64,000 nt of DNA, taken from assembly GCA_964036275.1 (NCBI GenBank), contig OZ038435.1, forward strand, positions 3,348,001-3,412,000. Direction: 5' to 3'. The notes beneath the pieces were generated by a model. It was given only the letters and a program-made list of their open reading frames with translations, was not told the origin of the DNA and searched no databases. Source of the stretch: Litoditis marina (taxonomy: Eukaryota > Nematoda > Chromadorea > Rhabditida > Rhabditidae). Made by a program: the position numbers and the translations under genes. This document shows, piece after piece, positions 1 to 12,721 of this stretch. Each line of letters opens with the position of its first letter. The first letter of the stretch is position 1.

Positions 1-256
1 GCCACGTACGTGTATAATTGTAACTCAACACTTTGATTTCTTGAACTTTGCCATTTTATCCCCCGTTTCACTTGCTTAATAGATTCATTCATATGAACAC
101 TGGTTATTTATCGAAAAAAAAAGTCCCTTTTCCAAATTTTTGTGGTTGTTCAGCGGACTCTGAGTGTGAATATCCGGAATGTCAGACATCCACGGAGAAG
201 GTTTTGTGTTTTGTAAGTAAGGCCACGTTATTCTCCACATAGCTCAAACAACCCAC
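1..256. other. Left edge, no exon recognised
   Basis: This lies downstream of the last exon I can support for the minus-strand gene (donor at 256/255). The next exon of that gene should lie here or beyond the window. I found no acceptor followed by a frame of convincing length, so I leave the stretch unannotated. Confidence 0.4.
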
Positions 257-3200
257 CTTTTTGTGTTCCTTCTTCATGTTGGCGAAGGAGTAGTCGAGAT
301 GTACGATGGTGTTTCGCAGCTGTCGCTTCAGTGCGGCCACCACCGCGTCCTCCAAGCGGCCCCCGCTAGACACTGCCGCGGCTCGCGTCCGCTGGCCGGC
401 ACGATGACGGGCAGGCAGCGCATTCCGATCGGCGAACCTAAAGGCATACCCACAGTTCAAAACTGGCCCGAATAGCCAGAACCAATACAAGAACATAGCT
501 TAAGACTTTTGAACGAAAAAATTGGATAATGGAACTACGAAGGAAACAGTTTCGCTATCAACACACCTTAACGTTTCATATGAAACATAGTTCAATAAAA
601 GCTGTTCTCTTCAACCTTTTTCTATGCTCCAATCTCATATAACTGGAGTGCTATATCTACAAATGTGGAAGGCGGCGTGTTGAATAGCGATCAAAATATT
701 GTATTCTAATACCAACCGTGATACGAAGGGAGTGACTTGTTCTTCTTGCACAGGACGAGGCGCCGAGTCGACACTTCCACTCGAACTCGATGTATAATCC
801 TGCAAATTACTCACATTATTCAACTCACTTTATTGCACCAAATCGATTAGACACGTAAATTTTGTACAAAAAACGAGCTATCAAAATAAATAAAAGATCG
901 GTCACACAAGAAATTCAAAATTTCCTCAAGTTAGTTTTCCCCTTTGTCTGATTAGCCAGAAAACACGGAACTTCAAAAACAAAGCCATAAAGTTCTAGAT
1001 TCCTCATTTGAATGTATTTTAAGTCAATTTTGTTGTACTTATAAAACTCAAGGATGTTATTGATTGACTGACCCTACTCATCTGAACCGATCGATCTACC
1101 CTTGCGGGCTGCGTCTGCTGTCGCAGCTGAGTGACACGGGAATCATGGGGACGGGGTCCCAGAGATACAGTTGGAGGGGCCTGAAAGAGCAACACTAAAG
1201 GTCTAGAATACACAAAGAAGCACGCAAGAATACAAAAAAAGACGCAGAACTAACAAAAAGCTGTTCATTCAAAGATATCGAACCGGAAAGTGTTAGCACA
1301 GGACAGCGGGAGCTTCCGCGCGTTTCGTCAACAGAGCCAGAGGATCTCTAATGAGAGAGAAATATTTCCCATCAAGTTTACCTGTGCTGGTTGAATGGGA
1401 TGATATCTGGTGGATTGAGATGGAAGAGTAGGTTCGCGTTGGTCAGATTGAGGACGCTGAAAAACAACCCCAGTTGAAAAAGAACGATTATGTGAATCAA
1501 TCCCAACGCTTCAGGCCTTTAAACTACAATAACACATTTTTTCAATTGCAGTTTAAAGGACCGTTGACACGGGATTGGTCCACACAATCGTCCTGCTTTG
1601 AGAAGAAAAAGACTAGCTACATCGAGTTCCTTTAGTATCACAAAATGAAATTCCACACCAACGGCCTTTCCGCATAAAGAGAAGAGATGGCGGAACTACA
1701 CCATCTTTCGAATTTCAAGTTACTTTCGTCTAGGCATACAATTCTGTATTTATGTGACATTGTGATGTAACGCCAGCAAAACACGCTTCAAAAAAAACTG
1801 GCGTACCTGTTGGCCGAGCGTAGTTGGAAACGCCTCGTGCAAGGGACGGTCATTTGCAGCTGAAAAAGCGGAAAACTAGAACAACTACCTAATATTTTTT
1901 TGAAGAAAAACGTTTGGTAAGACGCTTCACAGATGTTATACAGATTCAAAAAAGGGACTTTACTAGTGAAGAATACCTGCGTATTACATCCACGTTCATC
2001 GTTAAGTAGGACGATAATGTGGACCAATCCCGACGCATCTGTCCTTTAAACTGCAATTGAAAAATGTATTGCAGTTCAAAGGACTGAAGCGTTGGGATCG
2101 GCCCACATTATCATCCAACTTAACGTGAAATTGATCAATACGTATGACATGCACTGTTTCACGCCGACAGGATACTATGTTAGCAGCCAATTTCGAACCA
2201 ACCGATGAATCGTCGCTCATCTGCCAGGGAGGATCCGTCCGTCTTCTTGGTCAGGTCCATTTGGAACTCGGACGAGGCCGGACGCGTCTGGGGAGACTCA
2301 TTCTCCTGAAACAGCCAGGAAATGCAGAGCTCTTGGAGTAAAACGAAACGATCAAACTCCAATTATTGGGGGGTTACTTTAATTGTAGGTTGATCGTGCA
2401 GTCCATAGGTAAAAAAGGGTCCAACCGGGCTTTTTAAAAGTGAAGGGGTTCAGACTCTGTCTTGTTTCAAAAGTGAGTGGGAGGTCTGAGACCAGCCAAT
2501 GGATGCTGCACCCTCTCCCAATTGCGCATCGTAAGTGAAGGAGGTCATTTGCTAACTCTTGTCAAAAAGTGAATGTAGTACCATCTCAGGATGGCACTTT
2601 TTTTACCTATGGTGCAGTCACAGGATGGCATACACTGCCAAGGGTCTCATATTGGTCTTGAAATATCGAGACCTAAAATTCGTCAGCTTTCAGCTAGCGA
2701 TCCCTATTTTTCACATGCATTTGTTCGTGACCCTCTATTCCATGATATACGTTGACGGTGAATGATGGCATTTTTAGTTGGTACTCACCCTGAACTCGGG
2801 TGTCCCGTGTAGAATGGCCGTTTCTCCGGGTCTTTGTAGTCGTGTCTCCGAGGGCTCTCCATTGACAGATGCCAACGGGGTACTGGTCCAGGGACTAAGG
2901 CCCCGCCGCTCGGGGCCGGGCCCCTCCCGCGACATACCCGAATCAGAACGAGAGTAGTCAGTAAGGGACTGAAAATACACAAATCACGGTATTGTCGAAA
3001 AAGTAGGCTGTTTCACAAAATTTGCCGTAGTATGGAGTAATCTTTAAAAGTGAAAGTTTTTCGATTGAAATACACTCAATTTTATAATTTTGCATCGAGA
3101 GAAGTCATCTTTCTCGAGTAGTTTGAATAGATCGGTCGTTTTGACCAAGAATGAGCCTGCTTGCTGAGATTTTTCCACGACATACACAAATCCGATCGGG

Positions 3201-6200
3201 AATAATCAGTAAGCGACTAAAAATACACATGGGTGACTTCACTTTTCACGTTTTTCACCCGAAGTATGCACACAGATGGCACGAACCTCCAGAAAAGCAC
3301 GTTTCTCAATTGCCGAAACATACCCTAAATGCTCAGCGTTTTGAGAAAACCCCCCTGTTTTTGGTCCGAAGATTTGGGCAAACCCCCCCCCCCCCCCCTC
3401 AAATTCAGATTTAGCGATTTTCTAAATCAAGGGCAAAACCCCCTTATATTTTGGCTGAGGGGGGGCAAAACCCCCCTGTTTGAAAAGTCACAACTCTGAG
3501 GCATTTAGGGTATGTGCCGAAAAGAAGTCTGCCTTTAGAGTCTTTTGCTCCCTACTCCTACGTATTTTTATTATCATTTCGTACAACCAGAGAAACAAAC
3601 AATCCCGTAGACTAACCGCTCTATCCGAGGCGGCCAGAGGTGCCGACTTGACGACATTGGCCCGCGTGTCCAGTGTTCTCGGACTGAAAACCCGCTGCTC
3701 CGCCCGCTGCTCGACTCGCTCGAATTGAGACGTGTTGTCGTGGAAAGCGGCGCTATCTGAATATGGACCATCGATTAGTTTACATAGTGGGCTCGGTGAA
3801 TTGACTGGAGAACCGGGTTCTTTCCGAACCGATCGCTCGAAACCGATATCCCGAACCACCCGGTTCTCCAGAAAAAGATTGGAACCGAACCGCAAGCAGT
3901 AATTCATGTCGATCTGATTCGATTCCCAAACACCAAACTACCGTGTTCAGATTCAAGTATCGCCCTTTATGTCGTTTACGCTGAATGTTTCAGAGCCACT
4001 ATATATGATCTGAACGAGAACGACTACAATGGATCCATCGGAAACTACCTGCAACAGATTGATTTTCCGTAGCCTCTCCGTTTTCAGTGTCTTCGATCAA
4101 CGAATGTAGAGTGGCCTCGTCGACAACGCCATCTAAAAACAGAATTACTGGTTTATTCAATACTGCGAATGCGAAATAAAACTAACTGAAGGTATGAAGG
4201 AATATTTAGACCAAATTACACCACATCTTTTACTAGAAATAAAAATCTTATTCAATTGGTTGGTTTCACCAGAATAATTACATGGAAACGAAAAAAATAT
4301 TGTCTTCTGCAGTCTGCTAGAGCATCGAGGTGGTTATTGCCAGACTCAAACCTAGTAGACACGCAGTACAACTATCGATCGGTTGATCCACCACATTCAT
4401 AAAATATATATTGGAGAAGTATATGTTCTCGGCAACCCCACAAACTAACCATCGAAACGTGTTGAAAAACTGTCAGTCCGGTTAGACTCGGGAATGATGG
4501 AGTACATCGTACGGTCGTCAACTAAAAGAACCAATATGACCAGATAAATTGCTAAACGGCCATGAATACGTAAGCGTAAATTGTAAGTAAAATGCTGATA
4601 AGCAACGCTGAATGGCTGAATAGTAGCTGATTCAAGGCAATAATAGCCAGCCTGATATTATTCTGAAACCAAAACGACACAAGCACATGTTAACTGTCAC
4701 TCAATTTTTGAAATTTGTAAAAAGAAGGAAGAGGTGAAGTTCGTAAGTTAACAATCATCCGCGATTATTTTGATAAGCAGAATAAGCAGACTGTTATGCT
4801 ATGGTTAGGCCGCTCCAGAGAAAACTGGATGCAACTGTACATGCGGTTCAACTCTGCTGTATCGCTTTTAGCACACTATTACTGTGATGTGCAACAGATC
4901 AAACTACAAGTTAAATTACGAATAAGTTTACAGAAACTAACTGGGTAGGTGGGCGAACACTTCATCCGACAGGTGTTGCGAGGATGAAGCCAGCTCCTGT
5001 CTGCTGCCAGCCGACCTGGCATTCAGAATACCCTCGCGACGGGGAGATGGAGGCCCTGGAAACAATTAAATTAACAATATAATGACAATTATAACAGCCA
5101 GTCATAGAGACTATTGTTATATAGGAACTTAAAATGAAGACCATCACGATGCACAAAAACACACACACTCATATTTGAGCCTGACATAATTGGGGTAGTT
5201 CGACCCCCTTGGAATTGCTTGAAAGCAATAGAAATTCAGAGAGGTAGGAGAAAAAAAGTGGAAACAACATACCATCTTCTCCCAGCCCACTGTCCGTACG
5301 GCGGTGTGAAGGGGCCTGCAAAATCGATATATATTTTCACGAATGGAGAAAATCTGTGTACAACCTAAAAGAAAGCGCCCCGGAATTACCTTCCCGCACA
5401 CTTTTTTCAATGTCCCATTCGCATCATCATATCGGGCGGGAACATTATCTATGAATATCGTAGGGAAATGGAAAGCATTGGCATTTAATGAATACATCCA
5501 CTTATAATGAACGCGACAGGCTGAGAAAGCACACACGATAATTTGTTACAATCTGCTTTCTCTTCTTAGAGTCCCGGTACTCTAAGGCAAATTTTCGAGA
5601 ATAGTGTTGTTCCAAGATCAAACTACAACATACAACTTAGATTAGGTCCTGATCAAAACACCATGGGATCATGGGATAATGGAAATGGGATTCACTCCTT
5701 TCCAACAAGGCTGTACAGTGTTTGTTGCCTTACTTTTGATTCCGTTGAAATTTGCGAACTAAGGCGCGTATCGAGATCAAAGATCAAACTACCACCATGA
5801 GTTGATCCCCCTCCTGATAAATGCGGCCCCCTGGCCAACTATCCCCCACCGCGATGGGAGCAAACAAAACACAACATCAGACTATAATCTACAACATGTG
5901 CACCCTATAACTATTCTCGTTCAAACCTACCTAACAGTACTTTTGCACGCAAAATGTTGAGATATGTTGGTTCAAGAACAAGCTACCCTACAATCTACAA
6001 CTAAGATTATTTCGTACCCACCTGATATATTCTTCCCTCGGGGGGACTATTCCTGCTTCCGCGCCCGCTGTCCCTGTCCGTGCGGGCTTCCACCGGCACG
6101 GGGGAGGTGAGATTGAGACGGGGCACGCTCTGGGTGGTCTGCATGTTGCCGGCTACATCCAGGTTATCGACCAGACTGGACACTTGATGGGTGGCACGGA

Positions 6201-7770
6201 AGGGCGGGATGGAAGAGTTCGAGTTGGACGTGGATCGCACTGGAAAGTTGGAAAATGGTAGTGTCGATTCGCGGGTTAACAGAGTTAAATTTTTTGGAGA
6301 TCTCCTTTTGGTGAAAAAAAGCTAATGGAATAGAATAAAATATAATAGAATTCTAATTAGTTCCGAAATGTTGGGATAGTTGTCAATTTCCCTAGCTCAG
6401 CTGAAGGAAAAGTCCCTCGTTCAGCTAACCGTGATATCGCACCTATGAAATACGTGCGAAGCAAGCATGCAGAAAATGTTTTCCCCCACAACTTGTACAG
6501 AAACAGAATAAGTATGCTCAACTTGAGAACAACCATGCTGCTGGGAGAAAATCAGTTAGCAGTCAGTCTGTGTTGAATTTGCAAACCACAAAATCTCTCT
6601 AAATAGCTAAGTTTTCGCAGTCTTTCGGGAATGAGGAAAAAGAAAATACGACTCTTATATTCACCCACTATCATTTTTCAACCGTCTTTGTATTTGTAGT
6701 TTGAACCCGTTGCTTTTGGGCGGAAACACATTTCCCTTTTGACAACGTTTCAGGTTTCACTGTCAAGGTCAAGCTATTGTTCCGTTTCTACACACTGTGT
6801 ACTAAGTATTTGATTTGAATTCAGCTATGTCCATCTCTGAATACGACTGTTATTGCCACCCACCCCCATTTTCCATGCTCCTTCTCTCTGGTCCGCCGGA
6901 TGTGGATTGAGTAGGGGAAGTACGCGGCAGACTGCCCGCCGAGTTCGACTTGCCACTGGTAGCCAGACTTTTGTTGTGGAGAAAGCTCACTTTCTGAAAT
7001 AGGCTTGAGTCAGTAGAGCTGAATAATTGAAAAACTTGTTGGGTTTGTTTTCTGAACCGAACTCGAGGTGGTATTGATGGTTTATTTGAGTGGCGACGTT
7101 TCGGCGGATCAATACCACCTCGAGAAAACAAACCCAACAATATATATATACTACAACATGCCGAGGTTTATAGACAGCGGAACATGGGGGAATTGAAAAA
7201 CTGTCTCCTTTCATCTATATCGAGAGAAGTTGTATATCTTCGACAAAGACAATGACACATTTCCATAAATATAGATGGAAAACTAATGGCCTTTTTGGAA
7301 AATACACCCTACTGGTGGGTGGAAGTATGTTATAATAATCAGAATTCCGTTTTCTTATATTTTAACGCATAATCTGAGATAATTTTTATGATCATAAAAC
7401 GGAGGAGATGGAATTTACCAACTTATACATGAACATGATCGTAGACTTATATCATACATGCCATTAAAAACAACTCGAGAGGAATGAACAAAGGAGCAGA
7501 ACAAAAAAGAGAGGGAGAGGGAGAGAAAGAAAGACAGAGAGCGAGAGACGGAGAAAAATCGAGGAAGCGAGAAAGAATGGAGAGAAAGCGAGATCAAGAA
7601 AGGAGGGAAGAGAGGCATAGAGAGGGGGGGGGGGGAATATCAACTTATGATGAGCGTACCCCATTATACTTCTGTGTGGCGGATCCTTTCCTGAGAAAGG
7701 GGAAGGGGACCCGGTCGGGCGCTGCGGGTGGTCCTCCGCTATCCTCGCTAGACATACACACGACAGACAC
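257..7770 (-). CDS. Unidentified Ser/Pro-rich protein, 14 exons, partial at both ends
   Basis: Exons in transcription order (complement): 7660-7770, 6864-6993, 6022-6239, 5273-5315, 4942-5055, 4049-4132, 3617-3756, 2789-2968, 2203-2305, 1807-1859, 1382-1456, 1073-1180, 717-799, 257-437. All have AG acceptors and GT donors, and the phases chain without one conflict, giving 541 open codons. The predicted chain is mostly low-complexity and looks disordered: Ser, Pro, Thr, Arg and Gln rich, with basic phospho-site-like stretches such as SHRRTDSGLGED and PSPRREGIL. The last exon differs. It encodes a charged, probably helical segment (LEDAVVAALKRQLRN, then FANMKKEHKK). I recognise no family and propose no function. 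The start codon and terminal exons were not found. Coding bases are clearly GC-richer than the flanking introns. The individual short exons (5273-5315, 1807-1859) rest mainly on phase agreement. Confidence 0.75.
1480..1605. mobile_element. Hairpin MITE, family 2, copy 1
   Basis: Inverted repeat whose arms read ACGATTATGTG...AATCCC and GGGATTGGTCCACA...CGTCCT, with an inner core (TTTAAACT / AGTTTAAA) that also pairs. The same element recurs at 2000, 28555 and 57325. No coding capacity. It lies in the intron between exons 1807-1859 and 1382-1456 of the minus-strand gene. Confidence 0.6.
1996..2136. mobile_element. Hairpin MITE, family 2, copy 2
   Basis: Same family as the copy at 1480. The arms are CGTTAAGTAGGACGATAATG and the matching CATTATCATCCAACTTAACG. 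The core ATTGAAAAATGTATTGCAGT is shared with the copies at 28555 and 57325. Intronic in the minus-strand gene. Confidence 0.7.
3318..3515. mobile_element. Foldback element with poly-C loops
   Basis: Terminal inverted repeats ACATACCCTAAATGC (left) and GCATTTAGGGTATGT (right) enclose about 170 bp. This interior holds a run of 16 C (3383-3398) and several shorter C/G runs. It is intronic to the minus-strand gene. It is probably a non-autonomous element, since no open frame inside is credible. Confidence 0.55.
7036..7140. repeat. Hairpin with 11-nt bulge
   Basis: TTGTTGGGTTTGTTTTC plus CGAGGTGGTATTGAT on the left pair perfectly with ATCAATACCACCTCG plus GAAAACAAACCCAACAA on the right. The left arm carries 11 extra bases (TGAACCGAACT). 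It lies in the intron before the exon at 6864-6993. Confidence 0.7.
7490..7635 (+). repeat. GA-rich microsatellite ending in poly-G
   Basis: Degenerate (GA)n/(GAGAGG)n ending in a run of 14 G. It lies within an intron of the minus-strand gene, just beyond the donor of exon 7660-7770. The open frames across it are simple-repeat artefacts. Confidence 0.85.
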
Positions 7771-8041
7771 CTGTTCACTGAAACAAAGATTATTAATGAT
7801 AATAATGATTGTATCGCTCTTAGATAAAAACAACATCATTATCATTTGACAGAAGTAATTTAATTAATTCTATATTACAACATTATTGACAATATACACA
7901 CGACAGAGACCTGTTAACATACGTAAAGAAGGTTCACATCAGATCGAAAAAAGTGAGCATGAGCATTCCCAAAAATTAAGCATACATCATTGAAAAACAC
8001 GAATTTTTCTTAAATTTTACCAAGAATCTGTGACATTACCC
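7771..8041. other. No gene seen; AT-rich flank
   Basis: A stretch beyond the most upstream exon I can support, ending in the target-site copy of the next element (8033-8041). Further upstream exons of the minus-strand gene probably exist, but I could not identify them. Confidence 0.4.
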
Positions 8042-8316
8042 GGCCAATTCTACAACTAACCGGGTTGTTAGGTAACCTAACCCTTTTTTGGTAACCTATT
8101 TTTGAGGTTACCTTGGTAGGTAACCTGAAAGTAACCTGAAACTAAAATACGGTTACCGTTCAAACTAACGGTAAAAACCACATTTTGCGTTAGAAAAACA
8201 GGTAACCGGTTTTTCATTTTAGGTTACCAACCGGTTACCTACTGAGGTAACCTGAAAAATAGGTTACCAAAAAAGGGTTAGGTTACCTAAAAACCCGGTT
8301 AGATATAGAATTCACC
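8042..8316. mobile_element. MITE family 1 with 9-bp TSD, copy 1
   Basis: A 275-bp element. The left end GGCCAATTCTACAACTAACC and right end GGTTAGATATAGAATTCACC are inverted repeats, and the interior is a near-palindrome of GGTTACC/GGTAACC words. It is flanked by the direct repeat ACATTACCC at 8033-8041 and 8317-8325. A 9-bp duplication is typical of Mutator-like transposons. There is no transposase, so it is non-autonomous. Confidence 0.88.
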
Positions 8317-10340
8317 ACATTACCCGAAAAAGTGAGCATGCCCCGGTCAAAATCGGGCAAAAGTGAGCATCAGTCAACATCAAAATAAGGGGGTATTTTA
8401 CGTATGCCTGTTAACTGCAGAGAACACATTATTTGTACATATGATCTTTGAAAACGAATAGTTTACACTTTAAAGATGATTAGATCTTTGATGTGGTACA
8501 TGGTACTCCAATTGAAAGGAGACAAAACTAAGGAGACAAAAAAAATATTGAAAAATCTGTTTTCACATACGTGACGTGATGCGATTTTGTTGTAAACAGA
8601 AATTGATTGGAAATCAGGTGTTTTACGTGGGTAACGAAACTACAGCACAGAGCACAGGGTGAATGGGTGGGCGATAAGGTTTTCAGTAAAGTAACGTTTG
8701 ACTATTGTTGAAGGTAGTTTGATTTCGAATTCTAAGAAACACGATGGTTCAATGGGTTCATTCGCAATCGAACACATGACTTTCATATTGAAGATGATTA
8801 GATCTTAGATGTGGCACTCCAATTACATGGAAGGAGAGAAATGTAGGGGGAAATGACATTATTGAACTATCTATCTTCACAACATCAATCGAGCTCAAAA
8901 GCAGACTTCTCGCTAAAAACTGAACAGAAACATAACTCGTTTCAAGAACATCAGGTTCGTACAGAATCTAACTAGTTAGTTGCCTTCATAATCTTTAATC
9001 CAGCTCAGGAACTGGGCGATTCCGATTAGTGAAGCATGAAAGGGGCGAACCAAAATGACATCCAAGTATTTGGAATGAAAGGAGAGAAAGAAAAATAACT
9101 ACAAGTCTATAGAATAGCTAAGCTAGTACTGAGGAACTGGCAGCTTGAGTTCGAATTTCGAATACTCTTCAAAATAAATAGTTTCGAATGGGAACGTGAA
9201 ATTCCATAATTTTTCTTCGAATTTTTGAATAATTTACTTAAAAAAAGATGGTAGCATTGTGCATGGAGGATGGAATATGTGACAGACAGAAACTAGGATC
9301 CAGAGCTTGAAAAATGAACAGAGCTGATTTGCAAACTTGTTTGGAACCAGTTTTTAGCTTTTTAGACAGCTGATAATGAATTTATGAATAAGATGTGAGA
9401 ATTTACATAAACAACTGAATAGTTTTTCGCTGGTGTTTTTTTGGCGATAAACAATAACACTCTTTAAAGAGAAAATCATTAAAAAAATCAGAAAGAACAC
9501 GATAATTGCTTACTGTTGAAGAGAAGGAATATTCAAAACTAGTAACACGCATACACCACTAAGGTGTGACTATCCACAAAAAGAAACTTGTTTTTTTGTT
9601 CCTAATACGTGAAACATTATGATTTCGCATCGAAAATCTGCCGATTTTCACGATATTAGCAGAAAAGAAGGTCGATAGCACGTCAAAAACTCATCGGAAA
9701 AGTTAGTAACGTATCTGACAACTATGCGAAAACTTGCATCAATATAAATTACACGGAGTCCGCGATTTAGGGGTTAGGAGGACGCTGGGGGACAAAAGAA
9801 AACGATTAGATCGAAGAAGGAGGGGGGGGGGGTGGTAGGGGCATTAGGCAATCAATCGATGCACATAATGTACAGCTCTAAAACCATACATCAGTAAGGT
9901 ACGACTATTCGACAAAAAGGAAAAAAATGTTTAGCTTTCAATACGTAAATATTAGTGATTTTGCATTAGAAATAAACAAATTCTCTCATTTTCGGCGAAA
10001 ACGTAGACCGTTCTGACTATTCGGAAAATCACTGAGATGAGGTATGATCGATGCACATAAGGTACAGCTCTGAGAAACCTCAACTGGTAGAGTTGCGAGG
10101 AGTTCTGAGACAACTTAGATGTGCAACCAAAAGGTCTTGTATACAGATTTACAGCTTTCTTATTTTGTGCTTGAGATCAAATCAGCAAAATAAATTTCAA
10201 ATCTCACTGTTTTTGTAGTTTGATCTCGTATTTTTGGAGATTTGGAAACTCCCAATAAGTAGTCTTTCTACGCGCCTGTGGACAGTCACAGCATCAATTT
10301 GCAAATTGGAAAGTTTAATGATAATGTGAGACGTAGGGTC
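8317..10340. other. Repeat-rich stretch without genes
   Basis: I see no credible exon. The stretch at about 8575-8715 is related to 46310-46430 in paralogue B intron 6 (shared words ACAGAAATTGATT and TTCAGTAAAGT). Degenerate copies of the CATACACCAGTAAGG element start near 9549 and 9886. A G-rich run (9822-9840) is present. Confidence 0.5.
9886..10045. mobile_element. CATACACCAGTAAGGT-type element (family 4), copy
   Basis: Begins CATACATCAGTAAGGTACGACTATTCG and contains the internal word GATTTTGCAT. Related starts occur near 9549, 47706, 51480, 59728, 61130 and 63862. Ends such as CTTACTGGTGT (51640) read as the inverted start, which suggests a terminal-inverted-repeat element. Boundaries are approximate. 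Confidence 0.4.
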
Positions 10341-10363
10341 GCTGAGTCGCGATTGATCAGTTC

Positions 10364-10466
10364 TCAGACAATGGCGGGCCGGTGACCGCCCAGTCTGAGT
10401 GGTCCGCCCACCGACCGCCCAGTGTCGGCCCAGTGTCGGCCCACCTGGCGGTCAGTGGGCCAGCTC
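10364..10466. mobile_element. GC-rich hairpin element, copy 1
   Basis: The left arm GGCCGGTGACCGCC pairs imperfectly with GGCGGTCAGTGGGCC. CGCCCA/TGGGCG words repeat inside. The bordering word ACAATGG is shared, inverted, with the copy at 12334-12482. Confidence 0.6.
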
Positions 10467-11127
10467 ATCCATTCCAAGCATGCGAAGCGGTCGACCGCGA
10501 CGCACCCGAAATTCGAAAATTTTGAAGTTTCTTTGTTATTTTGCAATGTGTTTTTTTTCTTTTTAATATCAATTATTTATCATTCTATCCTTATTTTTAT
10601 TTAGTATTTGTTTAGATATCGCTGTGTTCTGTTATTTTTGAAGATTTATGTTATTTTGGAGGTTTGAACGCCGTTTTTTCGAAAACACCTAGTTTTACAG
10701 GTTTTCTTCATTATATAATGGATCTATATTATTGGTACCTAAATATTCCATTGGTCTTCTCGGGCATACGCTGTTATATAGAGGTATGTTTGTGTTTAAT
10801 GTGGTTAATTTAGTTTTTATAAAAGTGAAAGTTTCAATTTTTATGATATCTATTAGTTCCGGAATGAACGTGGAACTAAAGAGTCAGTCACTCTGAAGAA
10901 TCCATTCATGTGGTTGATTCCTTTTAAACAATGTCGATTACTTTTGTAATCTCCTCATTCTTTTAGATCTGACTGACATCTGGTAAACCCATGGTATTTT
11001 ATAATTATATCAAACCTTTATATTTGTTTTTGCTACGGAAAACTTTTTTACTAAACTCCTGATGCTGGGACAGAGCTAGCTTACAGCCAGCTATTTTGTA
11101 GGTCATTTCGTGAAAAGTAAACATTTC

Positions 11128-11380
11128 CGGGTATTGAAGTTCAGCACCCAACTCGTTAAAGTTTGATCGCCCATCATTGAAGTTCTACCCCCCAACATTG
11201 AAGTTTCACCCGCCGCCGATCCAGGTGGGGGGGGGGGGGGGGGTAAATAGTAAATGCCGAAGTGGAATTTCGACCCCCCCCCCCTCTCATAGGTTTTTCA
11301 AGGTTTACCTTGGGTGGGGGTTGAAGGGCTACGGGGGGGGATCAAACTTAAGTGGGGGGTAATACTTCAATTTTCCCCAT
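11128..11380 (+). repeat. ATTGAAGTT/poly-G repeat, G-quadruplex-prone
   Basis: Repeated phrases of the form 'ATTGAAGTT + CTACCCCCC / TGATCGCCC', with a run of 17 G (11227-11243) and further runs of 8 or more G or C. The same phrase family recurs at 29478-29712. Confidence 0.65.
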
Positions 11381-12333
11381 TCCTATTCTGTACCGTTTTT
11401 CCTAGCCTGTGTTCAATGTTCAACAACGAGTAGCGCATTAGTTTGAGTTGTGTGTTCATTGTCTTGAACACCCCGAATTTTTGAAAATTAAAACCTAATC
11501 CGGGTCTCGCTCCGCAAATTTGGAGAAAGTAGTCACATACCTGAAACCACGGTGTTGTTACTGGCTAGCTTAAATAGGGGCTAGGAGAAAACTACGAAAA
11601 ATGAATAGGTCACCGAATGACGACCTTACGGAAAGCTGGCTAGTGCGCTATTGGCTTGGCTGTTACGCTAAGGGTCGGCTCTCTCTGATTGAGCTGTTGT
11701 TTGAACCATTTCGTTCCATACTCACGTCGTAGTTGCCTTCTAAATCCAACCCAAGAGAGATCCTAAACAAACTCATGACATTATTCGTTCTTTACATAAT
11801 TTAAAATGACCCACTTCAGAAAACAACTCGACACTGACGAATAAGGACATGACGGCTCGCGCAACAAACGAATTCGTACTAGAGGTTCTTCTCAACTTTC
11901 AATTATTCGATGGTCACCAGTACAATCTGTTAGTTAACTAATTTGCATCTGACTGCCTGTTTATTATACTATGTTTTAGGCTGTTTATGAGGCCCCATCT
12001 TGCCTTTCAATTCGAACAATAGCTTCAACTTTCTGGGGCAAACTTACTTTTTAGCCCGTTTATCTAGGTTAAATTGATAAATCATCCTCACCTCCGTGAT
12101 ATAATTCATAGGCTGATTCTTTGTTGCTATTCTGGTTCTAAAACGGCAGTTCATTCCAATTTTTTGCCGCCTGTTGTTATATTTCCATGGTTGTTTCGAT
12201 TTTTGTTAATTGTCGTCTCAAATGTGATCATTAAATTAATTTATCTCATTATACATAATAAATACAAGCAGGGAATACTCTCCCTACAATTTTTTTCATA
12301 ATTTATGTACTGCGTAAGCTTTTTGATGTTTTC
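11381..12333. other. No gene seen
   Basis: Unremarkable AT-rich sequence. It contains GT- and AG-flanked segments, but no frame that chains with neighbouring exons. It could hold an upstream non-coding exon of the minus-strand gene. Confidence 0.4.
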
Positions 12334-12482
12334 GGCCCACTGATCGCCCAACGTTCGCCCGGTGACCGCCCAACGTTCGCCCACTAATCGCCCGCGCCTA
12401 GTGACCCGCTGTCAGGCGGCAACTAGGCGCACGCTGGGCGGTTAGTGGGCGAACGTTGGGCGGTCACCGGCCCTCCATTGTC
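12334..12482. mobile_element. GC-rich hairpin element, copy 2
   Basis: GGCCCACTGATCGCCCAACG at the left pairs with CGTTGGGCGGTCACCGGCC at the right. Multiple CGCCCA words lie in each arm. It is the same family as 10364-10466, in opposite relative orientation at the CCATTGTCT border. Confidence 0.7.
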
Positions 12483-12721
12483 TTAGTTATAGAATCACAC
12501 GTAAAAAAGCTTTTTAATCGTCAATTCACGATTCGATTGAGGTTATGTTTCGTTATATGTGCCGACAATATAAGAATGAGCAAGAAGAATATAATCGAAC
12601 AATATCAAAACCGTGCTCGGTCAGGTGAACGGAAGCGTGAATTACAAAATAAAACAAAAACATTCATATCACAAGGTAAAACAAACAAATGCACAACAAC
12701 AAAAATAAATTGAATGACCGA

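Noticed and set aside
7484..7849. 121-codon Arg/Glu-rich plus-strand frame
   Set aside because: It is a GA microsatellite read-through, antisense to the intron and exon of the minus-strand gene.
10350..12490. One 2.1-kb transposon bounded by the two GC-rich hairpins
   Set aside because: The ACAATGG borders are inverted, but each hairpin is complete in itself and no transposase lies between them. Two separate insertions are simpler.
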